A DNA stretch of 64,000 nucleotides from Blasia pusilla. Lineage: Eukaryota > Marchantiophyta > Marchantiopsida > Blasiales. A model generated the notes under the pieces. It was not told where the DNA came from and made no database searches. It saw only the letters and a program-made list of their open reading frames with translations. The position numbers were made by a program, and so were the translations under genes. The stretch lies in the NCBI GenBank assembly GCA_050084515.1, contig CM114273.1, positions 11,780,001 to 11,844,000 on the forward strand, given 5' to 3'. Numbering within the stretch: position 1 is the stretch's first letter; each line of letters begins with the position of its first letter. Below, in pieces: positions 11,457-23,588 of the stretch.

Positions 11457-12933
11457 CGCCGATGCCGCACCACCACCAAATTATCACCACTAAGTAACCA
11501 AGTGACGTCGATGTCGCTATACTATTCAAGCTCTACTAGCTATGGATGTAGGAAACCTAACCTGTCATCACCACAAGAAGCCTCCCACAGTCTACTGGTC
11601 ATCACTCCACCTACCACGGTAGCACACAGAGTAACACTACTCGAAATCAGCGCAACCCTAACAATGGGCGCGCAAGCAAGAAGCAACGATGGAGGGGACC
11701 CAAACACAGGAAGTCCAACGACAATCCTCCAATCGCAAATGGAAATCAAGGTAACACAATCCACCAAACGTGGCGCCCCCTGAATCCACAAAACCCACCA
11801 CACAATTCTAATGCAATAGCTACTCCGCTGGCGTGGTGGTGACGTCTTTGGTGAACATGACACCTAAAAATATCACCTGCATGGAGAGGCTACACCGTAC
11901 TATGCGCTAGAGGTCCATCAACCAAAAACCTGAGATGCATAAAGCGCCTAACACCTCTCCGAACAGCACCAAATGAGCTACAACAGTGTGTACACTGGCA
12001 TAGTTAAGAACTCAGCAGTTAAGAGTCTTCCAAGCAGAATAGCCCAAAGATGGGTGACCAGTCATGCAACACTCAAATCACAAATCTTGCAAAAACTGCC
12101 TCACGCCCAAGCAAGCAAGCTTGCTTGCTTGCTCCTTGCTCCTTACTCCGCCTCTCACGCCCACTCGCCCCGAGCTACCACGAGTTGCCTCGAAGCCTAC
12201 CCGTTCGCCACCCTTCGCCATGCTTCGCTATGGAGAGAGGCCCAACCAGGGCGCGCCCCCAACGGGATAGGCGTCTCCAACAATGAACGAGTCACCAACC
12301 AACCAGCCCCTCCGATCTGCTGTCCACCATAGCCAGACCTTGAGCTAGTCCGCAAAATTTTGATCAGCAATTACTCCACAAATCCTCAACCAAAATTGAA
12401 TTTGTTTCGACCAGAATTCAATTGACCACCATAGCTATCTCTCCACAAAAAAATCAGCTACAACGAAACTCTATACTCCGAGCTAAAAATCAGACAAACT
12501 TGCTGTCCATACACCTCTAAAATCGCAAATCCGACCGCGCTTCCGCCCAATTTCATGCACGCAGAAATCCGCAACGCTCCACACACTCGAGCAGATAGCT
12601 TCACATGAGATCACAATACAAGTAGCAATAGGAACCTCTCACCCGATCTGGATGAACTTCAACAGAGCTTCTGCACTCCAAGCTCTCCACATCAGAAAAC
12701 CGTCGAACACGAACCAGATTCTTCAATCCTTGATAACTTCCAACTCCCTTGATGAAATCCGGCGATCTAAAGCACGTTGGAAAGCTCTCAGCAAGGCGCT
12801 TCTTTCCCAACCAACCACGCACCAGATTCACACCTCCAACATAGGCCACAGGCCACAAACATCCACGGCTGAGTACACAATCAGCCCTAACCAGATCCTA
12901 CTGATCTACAATCGAAGCTACCACGATCTACTT
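11457..12933 (-). other. Element A long untranslated leader
   Basis: About 1.5 kb between primer site and gag, conserved with the leader of D (54283-55771). No long sense frame is shared. It contains a 24-bp palindrome built from 'caagcaagcttgcttg' (12108-12131) and a C/G-rich segment. A role in RNA packaging or translation is possible but only inferred. Confidence 0.6.
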
Positions 12934-13313
12934 CAGTTCTTTGAGTGAAATCCGTGAAAGACCTACTATCATAACACACGTATAGAATCACATACAATCG
13001 AGCCAAACCCACTCCACGATGGGAGAATCTAGGTCGAAGCTTGCGGGAAACACCATAGCCAAGAGCTCTACTCACTACCAAGGCTAAATCCTAACGCAAC
13101 AGGCTCAACTTAAAGAACTAACTGTTCTTTGAGTGCACTCCATCTTTTATCCTCCAACCTAAGAGCGGGCCCTACTGGAAAAGTCACCCTCAACTGAGTA
13201 ACCCCCAACCCTATGTATGAAATCGCATCTCTACCTAGACACTGCGTTCCTACATAAGGTATGGCCTCTACTAGCACACTATACTCTACGATATAATTTG
13301 TATGGTCATGATA
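12934..13313 (-). repeat. Element A 5' LTR portion and self-complementary primer site
   Basis: Matches 53903-54282 of element D. Read on the minus strand it starts TATCATGACC (TGTCATGACC in D), has a TATA-like GGATAAAAG (13143-13152), a predicted transcript start region TTAGTTCTTTAAGT (13108-13121), and ends in GGATTTC. The adjoining ACTCAAAGAACTG (12934-12946) pairs with the transcript start with two mismatches. No site matching initiator tRNA-Met lies at this boundary. The first ~104 bp of the LTR (as judged from the PPT) are absent at this end. Confidence 0.7.
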
Positions 13314-16262
13314 TTGATGGTTCGAGTCCAAAAAAGACTTACCAATTTTTGAGGTTTTGATCACAACTCCATTTTGCTTGAAACTTGGCAAGAGTGCTAG
13401 ATTAACTTTAAGGACAATGTGTGCCAAATTTCAGTTCAAGATGGGAAATTTGGACAAGATGAAAAACAAAAAAACTTTTTTTCATTGAAGGTTTGATGGT
13501 TTGGGTCCAAAGAGGACTTACCAATTTTTGAGGTTTTGATCACAACTCCATTTTGCTTGAAACTTGGCAAGAGTGCTAGATTAACTTTGAGGATAATGCG
13601 TGTCAAATTTCAGTTCAAGATGGTAAAGTTGGACAAGATGAAAAATGAAAAAACCTAATTTCATTCAAGATTTGACGATTAAAGTCCAACAAGGTGTTAT
13701 TTATTTTTTAGCTTATGGTCCCAACTCCATTCTAGGTGAAACTTGGCAAGAGTGCTAGATTAACTTTTAGGATGATGTGTGTCAAATTTCAATTCAAGAT
13801 GGGGAATTTGGACAAGATGAAAATTAGAAAAATCTTATTTTCATTCAAAGTTTGATGGTTCGAGTCCAAAAAGGACTTACCAATTTTTGAGCTTGTGGTC
13901 CAAACTCCATTCTGGGTGAAACTTTGCAAGAGTGGAACATGCATCTTGAAGAAAATTTGTGTCGAATTTCATTTCAAGATGGGAAAGTTGGACTAGATGA
14001 AAAATTAGGAAACCTTATTTTCATTTAAGATTTGATGGTTCGGGTCCAAAAAGGACATACCAATTTTTGAGCTTGTGGTTTCAACTCCATTCAGGGTGAA
14101 ACTTTGCAAGAGTGGAACATGCACCTTGAGGAAAATGCATGCCAAATTTAAGTTCAAGATGGGAAAGTTGGACAAGATGGAAAATTTAAAAACTTTATTG
14201 TCATTTAAGGTTTGATGGTTCGGGTCCAAAAGGGACATACCAATTTTTGAGCTTGTGGTCCCAACTCCATTCTGGGTGAAACTTTGCAAGAGAAGAACAT
14301 GCACCTTGAAGACAATGCAACCAAATTTCAGTTCAAGATGGGAAAGTTGGACAAGATGAAAAATGAAAAGACCTTCTCTTCATTCACGGTTTAATGGTTC
14401 AGGTCCAAAAAGGAGTTATTAATTTTTTAGGTTTTGGTCGCAACTCCATTTTTCTTGAAACTAGGCAAGATTGCTAGATGCATCTTGGAGACCATGTGGG
14501 CCAAATTTCAGCTGAAGATGGGAAAGGTGGACAGGATGAAAAATGAAATACCTTCTTTTCATTCAAGGTTTAATGGTTCGGGTCAAGAAAGGAGTTATTA
14601 ATTTTTGAGGTTTTGGTTACAACTCTGTTTTTCTTGAAACTTGGAAAGAGTGGAAGATGCACCTTGGGGACTATGTGGGCCAACTTGGAGCTCAAGATGG
14701 AAAAGTTGGACAAGCTTAAAATTGGAAAAACATTATTTTCATTGAATGTTTCATTGTTTGAGTTGAGAAAGGAGTTATTATTTTTTGAGGTTTTGGTCAC
14801 AACTCTATTTTGCTTGAAACTTGGAAAGAGTGGAACATGCACCTTGGGGACCATGTGGGCCAATTTTGAGCTCAAGATGGAAAATTTGGACAAGATTAAA
14901 ATTGGAAAAATCTTATTTTCATTAAATGTTTTATGGTTTGGGTCCAAAAATGACATATTAATTTTTGAGGTTTTGGTCACACTCCATTTTGCTTGAAACT
15001 TGGCAAGAGTGTTAGATACACCTTTGAAACCATGTGGGCCAAATTTCAACTCAATTTGAGAAAGTTGGATAAGATGAAAATTGGAAAGCTCTTCTTTTCA
15101 TTCAAGGTTGGATGGTTCGGGTCCAAAACAAACTTACCAATTTTTGAGCTTGTGGTCCTAAATCCATTCTGGGTGAAACTTTGCAAGGGTCAAACATTCA
15201 ATTTTAGGAAAATGTGTGTTAAATTTCAGTTCAAAATTATAAAGTTGGACAAAATGAAAAATTAAAAAAACCTTATTTTCTTTCAAGATTTGATGGTTCG
15301 GATCCAAAAAAGACTTATTGATTTTTGAGCTTGTGGTCCCAACTCCATTTTTTTTAAAACTTGGCAAGAGTGCTAGATGCATCTTGGAGACCATGTGGGC
15401 CAAATTTGAGCTCAAGATGGAAAAGTTGGAGAAAATGAAAAATGAAAAGATCTTATTTTCATTCAAGGTTTAATGGTTTAGGTCCAAAAAGGACTTATTA
15501 CTTTTTGAGCTTGTAGTCTCAACTCCATTTTGCTTGAAACGTAGTAAGAGTTCTAGGTGCATCTTGGAGACCATGTGGGCCAAATTTCAGCTTAAGATGG
15601 GAAAGTTGGACAAGATGAAAAATGAAAAGACCTTCTTTTCACTCAAGGTTTAAATTTATGGTTCGGGTCCAAAAAGGACTTATTAATTTCTGAGCTTGTG
15701 GTCCCAACTACATTCTCGGTGAAACTTTGGAAGAGTGGAACATGCACCTTGGGGACTATGTGGGCCAAAGTTCAGCTCAAGATGGAAAATTTGCACACAA
15801 TGAAAAATGAAAAGACCTTCTTTTCATTCAAGATTTGATGGTTCAGGTCCAAAAAGGACTTACCAATTTTTGAGCTTGTGGTCCCAACTCTTTTCTAAGT
15901 GAAACTTGGCAAGAGTGCTAGATGCACCTTGGAGACCATGTCGGCCAAATTTCAACTAAGGGAAAGTTGGACAAGAAGAAAAATGAAAAATCCTTATTTT
16001 GATTGAAGGTTTGATGGTTCGGGTCGAAAAAGCACTTACCAATTTTTGAGGTTTTGCCCAAAATTCGATTGTGGATGAAACTTTGCAAGAGTGGAACATG
16101 CACCTTGGGGACCATGTGAGCTAAATTTCAGCTCAAGATGGGAAAGTTGGACAAGATGAAAAATTAAAAAACCTTCTTTTGATTGAAGGTTTGATGGTCG
16201 GGTCCAAAAAGGACTTACCCATTTTTTAGGTTTTTCTCGCAACTCCACTGTGGATGAAACTT
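13314..16262 (+). repeat. Tandem satellite, ~180-bp monomers, about 16-17 copies
   Basis: The phrase 'gatggttcgggtccaaaaa' recurs near 13316, 13494, 13855, 14035, 14214, 14392, 14572, 14932, 15109, 15291, 15471, 15657, 15837, 16013 and 16192, giving a period close to 180 bp. Monomers diverge by point changes and small indels. Because 180 is divisible by three, open frames run across neighbouring monomers on both strands, with a recurring ~60-residue pattern on the minus strand (for example SFLDPNHQTFNENK). I regard these as a by-product of the period. The array borders a hAT relic on the right and is split by element A on the left. Confidence 0.93.
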
Positions 16263-16344
16263 CTTTGGATCTGATACAACCTCCACTATGGTAAGGAGTC
16301 GGAATGGAGTATCATCTTAGTTGAATAGAAGGTAAGTCCCATTT

Positions 16345-17495
16345 TATTGTCTATGCATTATGTGGCAAATAGGACGAACCTAGTTGCTTTAACAAGAGCC
16401 AAAGGTATAGGTTGTAAAGAGATATCTACAGAAGTCTACTTGATCTTGAATACAATAGTTGGATATGTTTTAAGGTCTTCTAAGAGGAAGTTTGGTCTTG
16501 CAACTTTGCAAGAGAAGTTGAATGATTCTCAAAAGGTTATGAAGAGGTATCATAAATCTTTTGGTTGGCATGTTGGCAAGCCATCACTAATTTATGTGAC
16601 TCATTGGAATCAATCCTTACATATTTCAAAAATATCTCCCCCTTTGAAGATGATAGTAATACTGTCAATTTTCATAACAAACTAAGATCATTGCAAATGA
16701 TCTACCGATTGTATTTTTTGGCAAACATTTTCTTTCTTCTTGCTAATATGAGTTAGATGTTTCCATACAAGTTTGTAGATGTTAGTGCCAATGGTAGTAT
16801 AGTGACTTTTGAAATAGCTTCTATAGCAATGAGAATCTTGATCTGAATGCTTCTACTTTCTCTGAAGAAACAGATTATCATATTTTACCTGATTTTGGTC
16901 TTCTTGGAGGATATTTAAAATATTTGCAATTTGAGATTAGGGTCCAAAAGTTCCATAGCATTGAAATGATGAGGGATCGGACATGAAAGGATCTAAAAGT
17001 TGCTTTATTGTTTCATTAAAAAATTTCTACGAGTGTTTGTCCAACTTTACAAGATCGGTTCGAGGATAAAAATTTGAGGATTGCAATGAGGATATTGAAT
17101 CCTCTACATATGCCTTCAAGGCAAGTGGGATTGAACAATTGGGGTTGTACGGATTTGGATGACCTTTGTGCATATTTTGGAAGGGACTTGCCCTTCAAAA
17201 GTCACTCCAAACCTTCTTTAGTGAATGTGGGAGGTATGAAACAAGAGTTTCAAGCATTTAAGCTCATGGCCACCACCAAGTGGCATGATCAAAACTTGAA
17301 AGATTTGTGGACTATGGTAAGCTGGAGCTTGTCCTTGCAATGTTAGTTCTCTAACTTACTCATTTTAGCCCATATTGCTAGGGTAAAATATGTGAGTACT
17401 ACTATTTGTAAACAAGCCTTCTCTATGGACAATGTGATTAAGATTTATGATGTTCTTAGGATTGCCTTAGAGGAGAAAATAATAGATTAGGAAGC
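16345..17495 (+). pseudogene. hAT-type / DUF4371-like transposase relic
   Basis: Fragments in several frames resemble plant zinc-finger proteins derived from hAT transposases. The first (16347-16685) has ANRTNLVALTRAKG and SSKRKFGLATLQEKLND, matching the 'AHRTNL... SSKR...F..LQ' segment of that family. A middle segment (17074-17346) follows. Near 17390-17490, VSTTICKQAFSMDNVIK resembles the C-terminal hAT dimerisation motif. Stops between the parts make it a dead copy. The N-terminal BED finger is not visible, and no terminal inverted repeats were found. Confidence 0.6.
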
Positions 17496-18249
17496 TTTGT
17501 CGGTTGAATCCGTAATTCTCTGGAAAAATTCAACATACTTTAATTATGTGCATGCCAATCCTAACAAATATGTTTTTGTTACAAAATTTCCAATAGAGAT
17601 TCTTCCACCCGTAGTACCCCATACGCGCACATCGGTGCACGTACAGTTTGAACGTCCTTCGAGAATGATTGTTGGAATCCGTGTCTCGGAATGCCCGGGA
17701 GTTTCTGGACCTTTCGCCCCCTGCCCGAATCCATCCGGCGGATGACATGGAGTGGCACTTTCTGGACAATCAATGGAGAGTTCTCGTACAGCTCTGTCTT
17801 GATTGCGAATGTGGAGTATTTGAAGCTCGCGCTCAGTCGACAGGAAGCACAATTTCAGTCAGAAGCGCAATCCGTTAATGGTAGTTCCTGATCGGATCGG
17901 TGTGCGAAGTGAGTCGTAGGCAGTCTTTTGTGGTAAGGCTCTTACAATTTCCGGGTGGCTGCATTTCTCGCATGTGCACGTTGTGACGCCTATTCGCATT
18001 TCGTATTTAACAGTGTGCACGAAGTAACTCGTAATCAGGTCACTCTGTGGTGTGGCTCTTTCGGTCGCGGAGTGCCTCCGTTTCTCGTGTCGTTCTGTCG
18101 TAGAACTCGCTTCGATTTTGCATTGTTCGGCGTTGATCGCACATGTAGAGTTGTTCATTATACTGAACGATGTCCCCAATATCCCTGCTCTTGCAACTCG
18201 GAGCTCGTCTTCCGGATTAGAGTCGACTGATTGACAACTGCTGGAGCAA
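17496..18249 (+). other. No gene recognised
   Basis: Short overlapping frames on both strands, none with a recognisable domain. It sits between the hAT relic and the class II sHSP promoter. Confidence 0.5.
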
Positions 18250-18286
18250 GAAATTTCCGCACTGTCAAAGAATCTGAGTTCTTGAA
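18250..18286 (+). promoter_or_regulatory. Heat-shock-element-like pair upstream of class II sHSP
   Basis: GAAATTTC (18250-18257, GAAnnTTC) and TTCTTGAA followed by ATTTTTC (18279-18286, TTCnnGAA) lie about 310-345 bp before the start codon. No clear TATA box was found between them and the gene, so the assignment is tentative. Confidence 0.4.
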
Positions 18287-18595
18287 ATTTTTCTTGGGCT
18301 GGTCAAATTAGAGAGGTAGCTACGTGCTCGGCCTCCTCGTTAGAATCGAGTGTGGCCCTTTCGAGCCGTGGGGAATGTATCAATTGGAAATTTATTACGA
18401 AGAAGTTCATTGGGGGAACATTGCTGACAGATCGGGACGTGTGCAACGAAGAAAACTAATGTGTGATCAGCTTTTGGATGATCGGATTTCAGTTGGAAGT
18501 TGATTGGTTTCCTGACGAAAATGCGTGTCTCCTAGCAACAGGTGTTGTGGAAGTCGATCTCTTCGAGATTTAAGGGCGAGAGAGAGCTAGACGCG

Positions 18596-19348
18596 ATGGA
18601 ATTCCTTTTGGGCCGAGATCCGCTGATTAGTACGCTCAGCCAGCTGATAAATACTCCAGACGAATATGAGAGAGCCTTGAATCCTACCGCTCGTTCCTAC
18701 GTTCGAGACACCAAGGCGATGTTCAACACATCTGTGGACGTCAAGGAACTCCCAAAAGCTTATGTGTTTATAGCTGACATGCCTGGTCTCAAGTCTGCTG
18801 ACATAAAGGTATTAACTCGGCTAATTGGGAACTGAAGCTTTGTTAATTGCTAGTGTTCTCCTACCGCATGAAATTCAAGTTTTCGGTTTATCCTCAAATT
18901 GAGCTCAATTATCTGTGGAGTGAGTTTCGCCCAACTCAAGTTTGTAGAATTTTCTTCCGAGATGACAGCTGAAGTTCCCTCGAGGTGTCCAGCTCTAGCA
19001 GGTGATCGTTAGGTTAGCTTGACTCGGCTGATCGATTTGTTACTCAATTAACTTTTCAAATCGCTCATGCTCTCCAACCTTCGATGAGAATTGCAGGTTC
19101 AAGTGGAAAATGACAATGTTCTCACAGTCGGCGGTGAGCGCAAGCGTGAGGATGCGGCTGATGGGGGCAAGTATTTGAGATTGGAGCGACCTGCAGGAAA
19201 ATTTCTGAGAAAGTTTACTCTACCCGGAAATGCGAAGCTCGATGGCATATCAGCAGGATGTGTGGATGGAGTTCTCACCATCACTGTGCCCAAAATTTCT
19301 CCACCGGAGCCTCATAAGCCCAAAACCATCGAAGTGACTTCCGGGTGA
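18596..19348 (+). CDS. Class II small heat-shock protein (Hsp20)
   Basis: Cytosolic/nuclear chaperone of the plant class II group. The model is join(18596..18808, 19097..19348), 154 residues, normal for the class. The start [17 protein letters not shown] matches the class II N-terminus. The conserved stretch [19 protein letters not shown] precedes the alpha-crystallin domain, and the C-terminus ends [15 protein letters not shown]. The intron (18809-19096) has GT and TTGCAG borders, phase 0, after PGLKSADIK. The frame is intact. The gene lies between the two class I copies and runs opposite to them, so the three form a loose sHSP cluster. Confidence 0.93.
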
Positions 19349-21538
19349 CGGTGAAATCTGGATGCGTCATGATAGAACAAACTTTCGTTTGGAGTTCAAG
19401 TACTGTATGGCATACAGTGCGAAGTTCCCTTCGGATTCGAGGATTAGATTCGAGTACCATATTGTCGCTTGAATCAGGTGCTAGGCGAAGGTACACGGTT
19501 TTGTTTTGTTTTTCTTGGATCGGGGAAGCGTATGTCCTCTTGATTTCATAGCTTCTCCCGCCGTAATGACCTTCGTTTGCAACTGAATGTTACTTTGGTT
19601 GTCAGGGGAATGACAATCCTCCGAAGAAGTTTCTGAACATGAATTGCCTTAAAATACTGCAATATGACGAGTAGTCACTTGCAGGGCGCTTTTGTGCATC
19701 TGTTTGGATTTCAGTAAAGTTCTGAATGTTAAGAGACCAACACACGATGTCCTATGCAATCTTCGGTTGCAAATGTTTTTTGTAAATGCCTTATCTTTGA
19801 TTGGAAATATTATGAAATTAATCCTCGCAAATTACATGTCCACCGTTTTGGATTTGAAGAAACCAAAACATTCTACGTTTCAGATGACGCTTTCTGTCTC
19901 GTAGTTCGGGGATGAGATTACAAGTCTGCCAGGTGATATTTTATTCAGAACGTGGGAAAGTCACTCAGAGCAAGCTCCATTTGGAAAATTCTGACAGGCA
20001 GCAATCATGCAGGAGCTTGCCTTTTTTTTTAAGACAGATTATACCCACGCAAGAGTAAAATATCTGCGAAATTGACAGTATGACAGAATGTTCCGGCCAT
20101 TCAAATCCTCTCGAGCAACCAGCACCAACGACAGTGCGAAGATAGAGCAGCAATACTCATACCAGCTTCGCGAATTCTGAAGGGCGAGGACTGATCAAAT
20201 ATGAAATTTCCCGAGGAATCTGATTTCGTTAAGCACTACCAGCACAAACTGCGATAAACGATTTGATTCATCTTTCCGAGATACGCATGTGACATAAAAA
20301 ACTGGTAAATGTTTGATTACTGTCGAAAAGCAAGATTTACGTCAACTCGCCTCAATCTCTGACATTTACAGAGAAGAGTACTGATACAAAATGGCAATAT
20401 TAAGCGAAATGCATCAAATTCAGCGAAGAACATGTCCCCGACTTACAAAGCGAAGCGGTTCAAGAAAATTCCTCTTTCGTCTTCATGTACCGAGGGAATT
20501 AAAAAGAATCTTCCCAGTAGTTCCGCAAATTTTTGTCCCAAATCAGTAAAAGGAACTAACACAAACTGGTGTTCGGCCATTGAAGTGCCTCCAAATGAGT
20601 GTCGGATTAGCAACAGGACATTGGATCCTTGAAAATTGAAATTCTCCGTGAAAGCCAGCCAAGACATGGATGACAACGGTGCGATCTTCCACTTAATTCG
20701 TGGTTTAGACTTGGAAATCCACGAATGCGTTAAGAGTTAGGGATCCGATGCCAACGCACACATACAAAGAGTCTCACAAGTGTAGGTTTGAGGGGACCTG
20801 GAAGTCCATTCTTTCATGCCTTGAAAGCGAGGCGGTAGAAGGCTTAAATTCGATCACATTGGAGTGCTCGAATAGCCTTGTGAACACGGATGGAAAAGGT
20901 TTGGATCACTGGAAATAGGAAATACTTCGCTGAATTGAACTGGAAGTCTCGTTTGGAAAGAAAACGCTCCATTCGTGAGAAGAACGACGGATCGTTTACG
21001 CAGCGGTGCAGGTTAAGCGGTTTAGTGGTGGTTCAGGTGAGAGATGGAATTACTGCCCTCCGATGGTCTTTAAACTTTCTCCTGAACTCTCTAATTCGTA
21101 TTCACGACTCTTCTCTCTTGCTAGACATGGCAGGTCGACAGAAGACTTGCATATGTGAGAACTTGTTTAGGTGTTTGAAGGAGGTTTTGGTAGCAGCGGA
21201 GATAATGTTGAGTTTCTGGAGCGTTGTTTCTGGAGAATTTTATTTCTTCAGTAGAAGACTACAGCTCTGAACGCTCCAACCAATTAGGCTTCCGTGTCGT
21301 TTCACCGCCAGTGCTGTTGCAGGCTTTTCTTGGATGTCGATGGAGACTCCCCATTTAGATCATCGCCATGTCCGAAGTAGGTTGACCACTTCCTTTCAAA
21401 GACACAGAAGGTGACTAAAGTTAGGAAAGCAGAACAGCAGTCATAGGAAAGTTGGTTTAACAAAATCTATTCTCGAATCCCATATCCACGCGTGAGTAAA
21501 TTCAGATAGAATTTCTCTTGTTTTGGTCCATGTTTTGG
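19349..21538 (+). other. No gene recognised (class II sHSP 3' region and intergenic)
   Basis: Only short frames. One minus-strand frame (20443-20676) contains EHQFVLVPF, faintly like a glycosyltransferase N-terminus, but nothing else supports it. The plus frame 20890-21270 has no recognisable domain. Confidence 0.5.
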
Positions 21539-23588
21539 TATGACAAAGTCGTGATGAAGCAGAGAACTTCTCACTCACACTTGAGAAGACTTGTAAATGG
21601 CACATCGGAAGCAATCTGAAGGCATCTTGAGGTCACCTCACATATTCACAGCCTTGCAGAGGTCTTGCTTACCCACTGTAGAAGTGATATGGCCTCTGCG
21701 TTTTGGCTCGGCGTACGGTGATTGTACTCACCATGGCCCTGTTGGATGTGCTCTAGAATTCTTACTGAGCATCTTTCTCCAGCTGTTGTAATCGTCATCT
21801 TTATTTTGCACTGTAGACCATATCGTCGCGTTTAAAAGTTGACGCAGTAGTACTAGTCTCCATAAGAGAATTCTCTTGAGAATATTTGAGAGAATCGGTT
21901 TTCCGGGCGCATTTGTACAGATGCGCGCGGGTCTTGTTCAGTCGACTCTGCAGTGCAGGTTCTTAACTTGTGGATTGTTCCCCAGCCGAGGACTTGTGAC
22001 AATGTTATATTCCATGTCGTGCAAGATGTGTCTTATTCGTTTTCTATGAACCGGAGTCGCAGAGTACTTTTAGGGCATATACGTTTTGGTTTGCACCCCA
22101 AAGTTTTACCACCGGATTTCTGGCACCTAGACCTACCTCTAACCAAACTCATCACTCCTATGTCATGGTCCAGGTATGTCGTTTCATCATCTTCGTTGCT
22201 GTCAGATGACGCTTAAACTTCAACCTGGCACTAGCGAAGCTCATAACCCCATAGGTCGTGTGCGGTGGGCGTATAGAATTTATCGTTCGCGTTTACCCGG
22301 ATTATCACTGTGAAAGTAAAGGTCAGGCTTGTCTGTTTGCTGTGGAATGGAATTTCAAAATCTGCTAGTGGACGGTTTCGAAATGTTCACATTTTAGGAT
22401 GTATTCCAAATGTGAAATTTCACGATGACTGCATCCTATCGTCTATAATTGCTACTTATCTGTCTATCTCTACGTTGGTAGACACTCTCTGCGTCTGACG
22501 AGCACAGCCCTGCCATGTGTGACAGCAGATTTGTATGCGATGTTTCGTCTTCCGCACTGAGTTTTTCGTCGTCTTTCTTGTCCGGTCTTTTGTGCCAAGT
22601 TTGAGTATGATGGACGCAAACGGACAATTATGCAAAGTGGGAACGAATCGATCTGAACATAGCTACGCACATTCATCCTTCGAGAGTTTGCGGCGGCCTT
22701 GGATTGTTCGAATATGTGTTGGTTTTTACTTCGTGATGGGATTATTGATCTCTGCATGAGAATTCCAGGCAACAAAATACCTGTGCTGGGTAAATGCTAT
22801 CTGACCGTACACCGCGCGGGGTCAATGGTCTTACGACAAGTTCTACTGGATGAGTTTCAGTTTTCTCTGCGTGGTTTCCCACTTACAGAACTAGGATTTT
22901 GTTCTTCGTGAAATTCTATTTTTTCAACTCGGTTTTGTAATCTGCACAGCTCTAGCATTCAATCAATCTTACATGCATTTTGTATGCGACTGTTATCATT
23001 GCAATAATCATACGAGGGAAGACACATGGAAGAAGTATATTGCGAGGTTCTAATCAAGGGAGCAAATGATAGAGATTTCGGTGGAGATCGAGACTATGGT
23101 TGGTCGCACAAGCAACGAGAGAATCGTTCCAGGTTCGCACGGAGGAAATAAACAAGTTTGGTTTCAAACTGTTCAGTAGGAAAAGTATCAATATCTATTT
23201 ACAAAATGCAGATCAATTTTACAATGTCATTTACACACAATGTCAGTATCCCCTCCAGTTTCAAGCACGCACTCATGTACGCATAAGCTCTTTGACGCAC
23301 GACAGTTTTCATGTATAACCTAGTCCTTCCATTCTGCGACCTAGCAAGGTCCGACTACACTGCTAGCCATTGTTTTTCATTGCTCAGATCGTAACATAAC
23401 AGCGGTGCTTGATACCTTCGACAATACTTAACATGCGATCTATCATATCCGCGGCAAACTTGGATTTGATCTGTGACAAGAAGCGCTAATTCAACTCTAA
23501 CGTAACAAGCATATAAACTAGGACGTATCAATTTTACTTATAGACCGTCTACCGGAGAGTCAATCCAGTTTTCAAACTACACTTGCAG

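Larger units (their letters stand above)
3992..13313 (-). mobile_element. Element A: Ty3/gypsy retrotransposon with DNMT3-like and PHD domains
   Basis: A 9.3-kb element, minus strand, inserted in the satellite with a 4-bp duplication (TTGA on the plus strand, 3988-3991 and 13314-13317). In coding order it holds an LTR portion with TATA box, self-complementary primer site, ~1.5-kb leader, gag with two CCHC knuckles, protease, DNMT3-like methyltransferase, RT, RNase H, integrase and PHD finger, polypurine tract and the first ~104 bp of the LTR. It has no terminal direct repeat: the 5' end begins at an internal LTR position and the 3' end stops at the adjoining one. Several stops and frameshifts make it non-autonomous. 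It is the same family as element D and related to C. Confidence 0.9.

Noticed and set aside
14570-15049. 159-codon minus-strand frame in the satellite
   Set aside because: It is made of repeated 60-codon units of the tandem satellite; frames on both strands persist simply because the period is a multiple of three.
20443-20676. Glycosyltransferase N-terminus (EHQFVLVPF)
   Set aside because: Only nine residues resemble the family; the following AQGH-type motif and the rest of the enzyme are missing.
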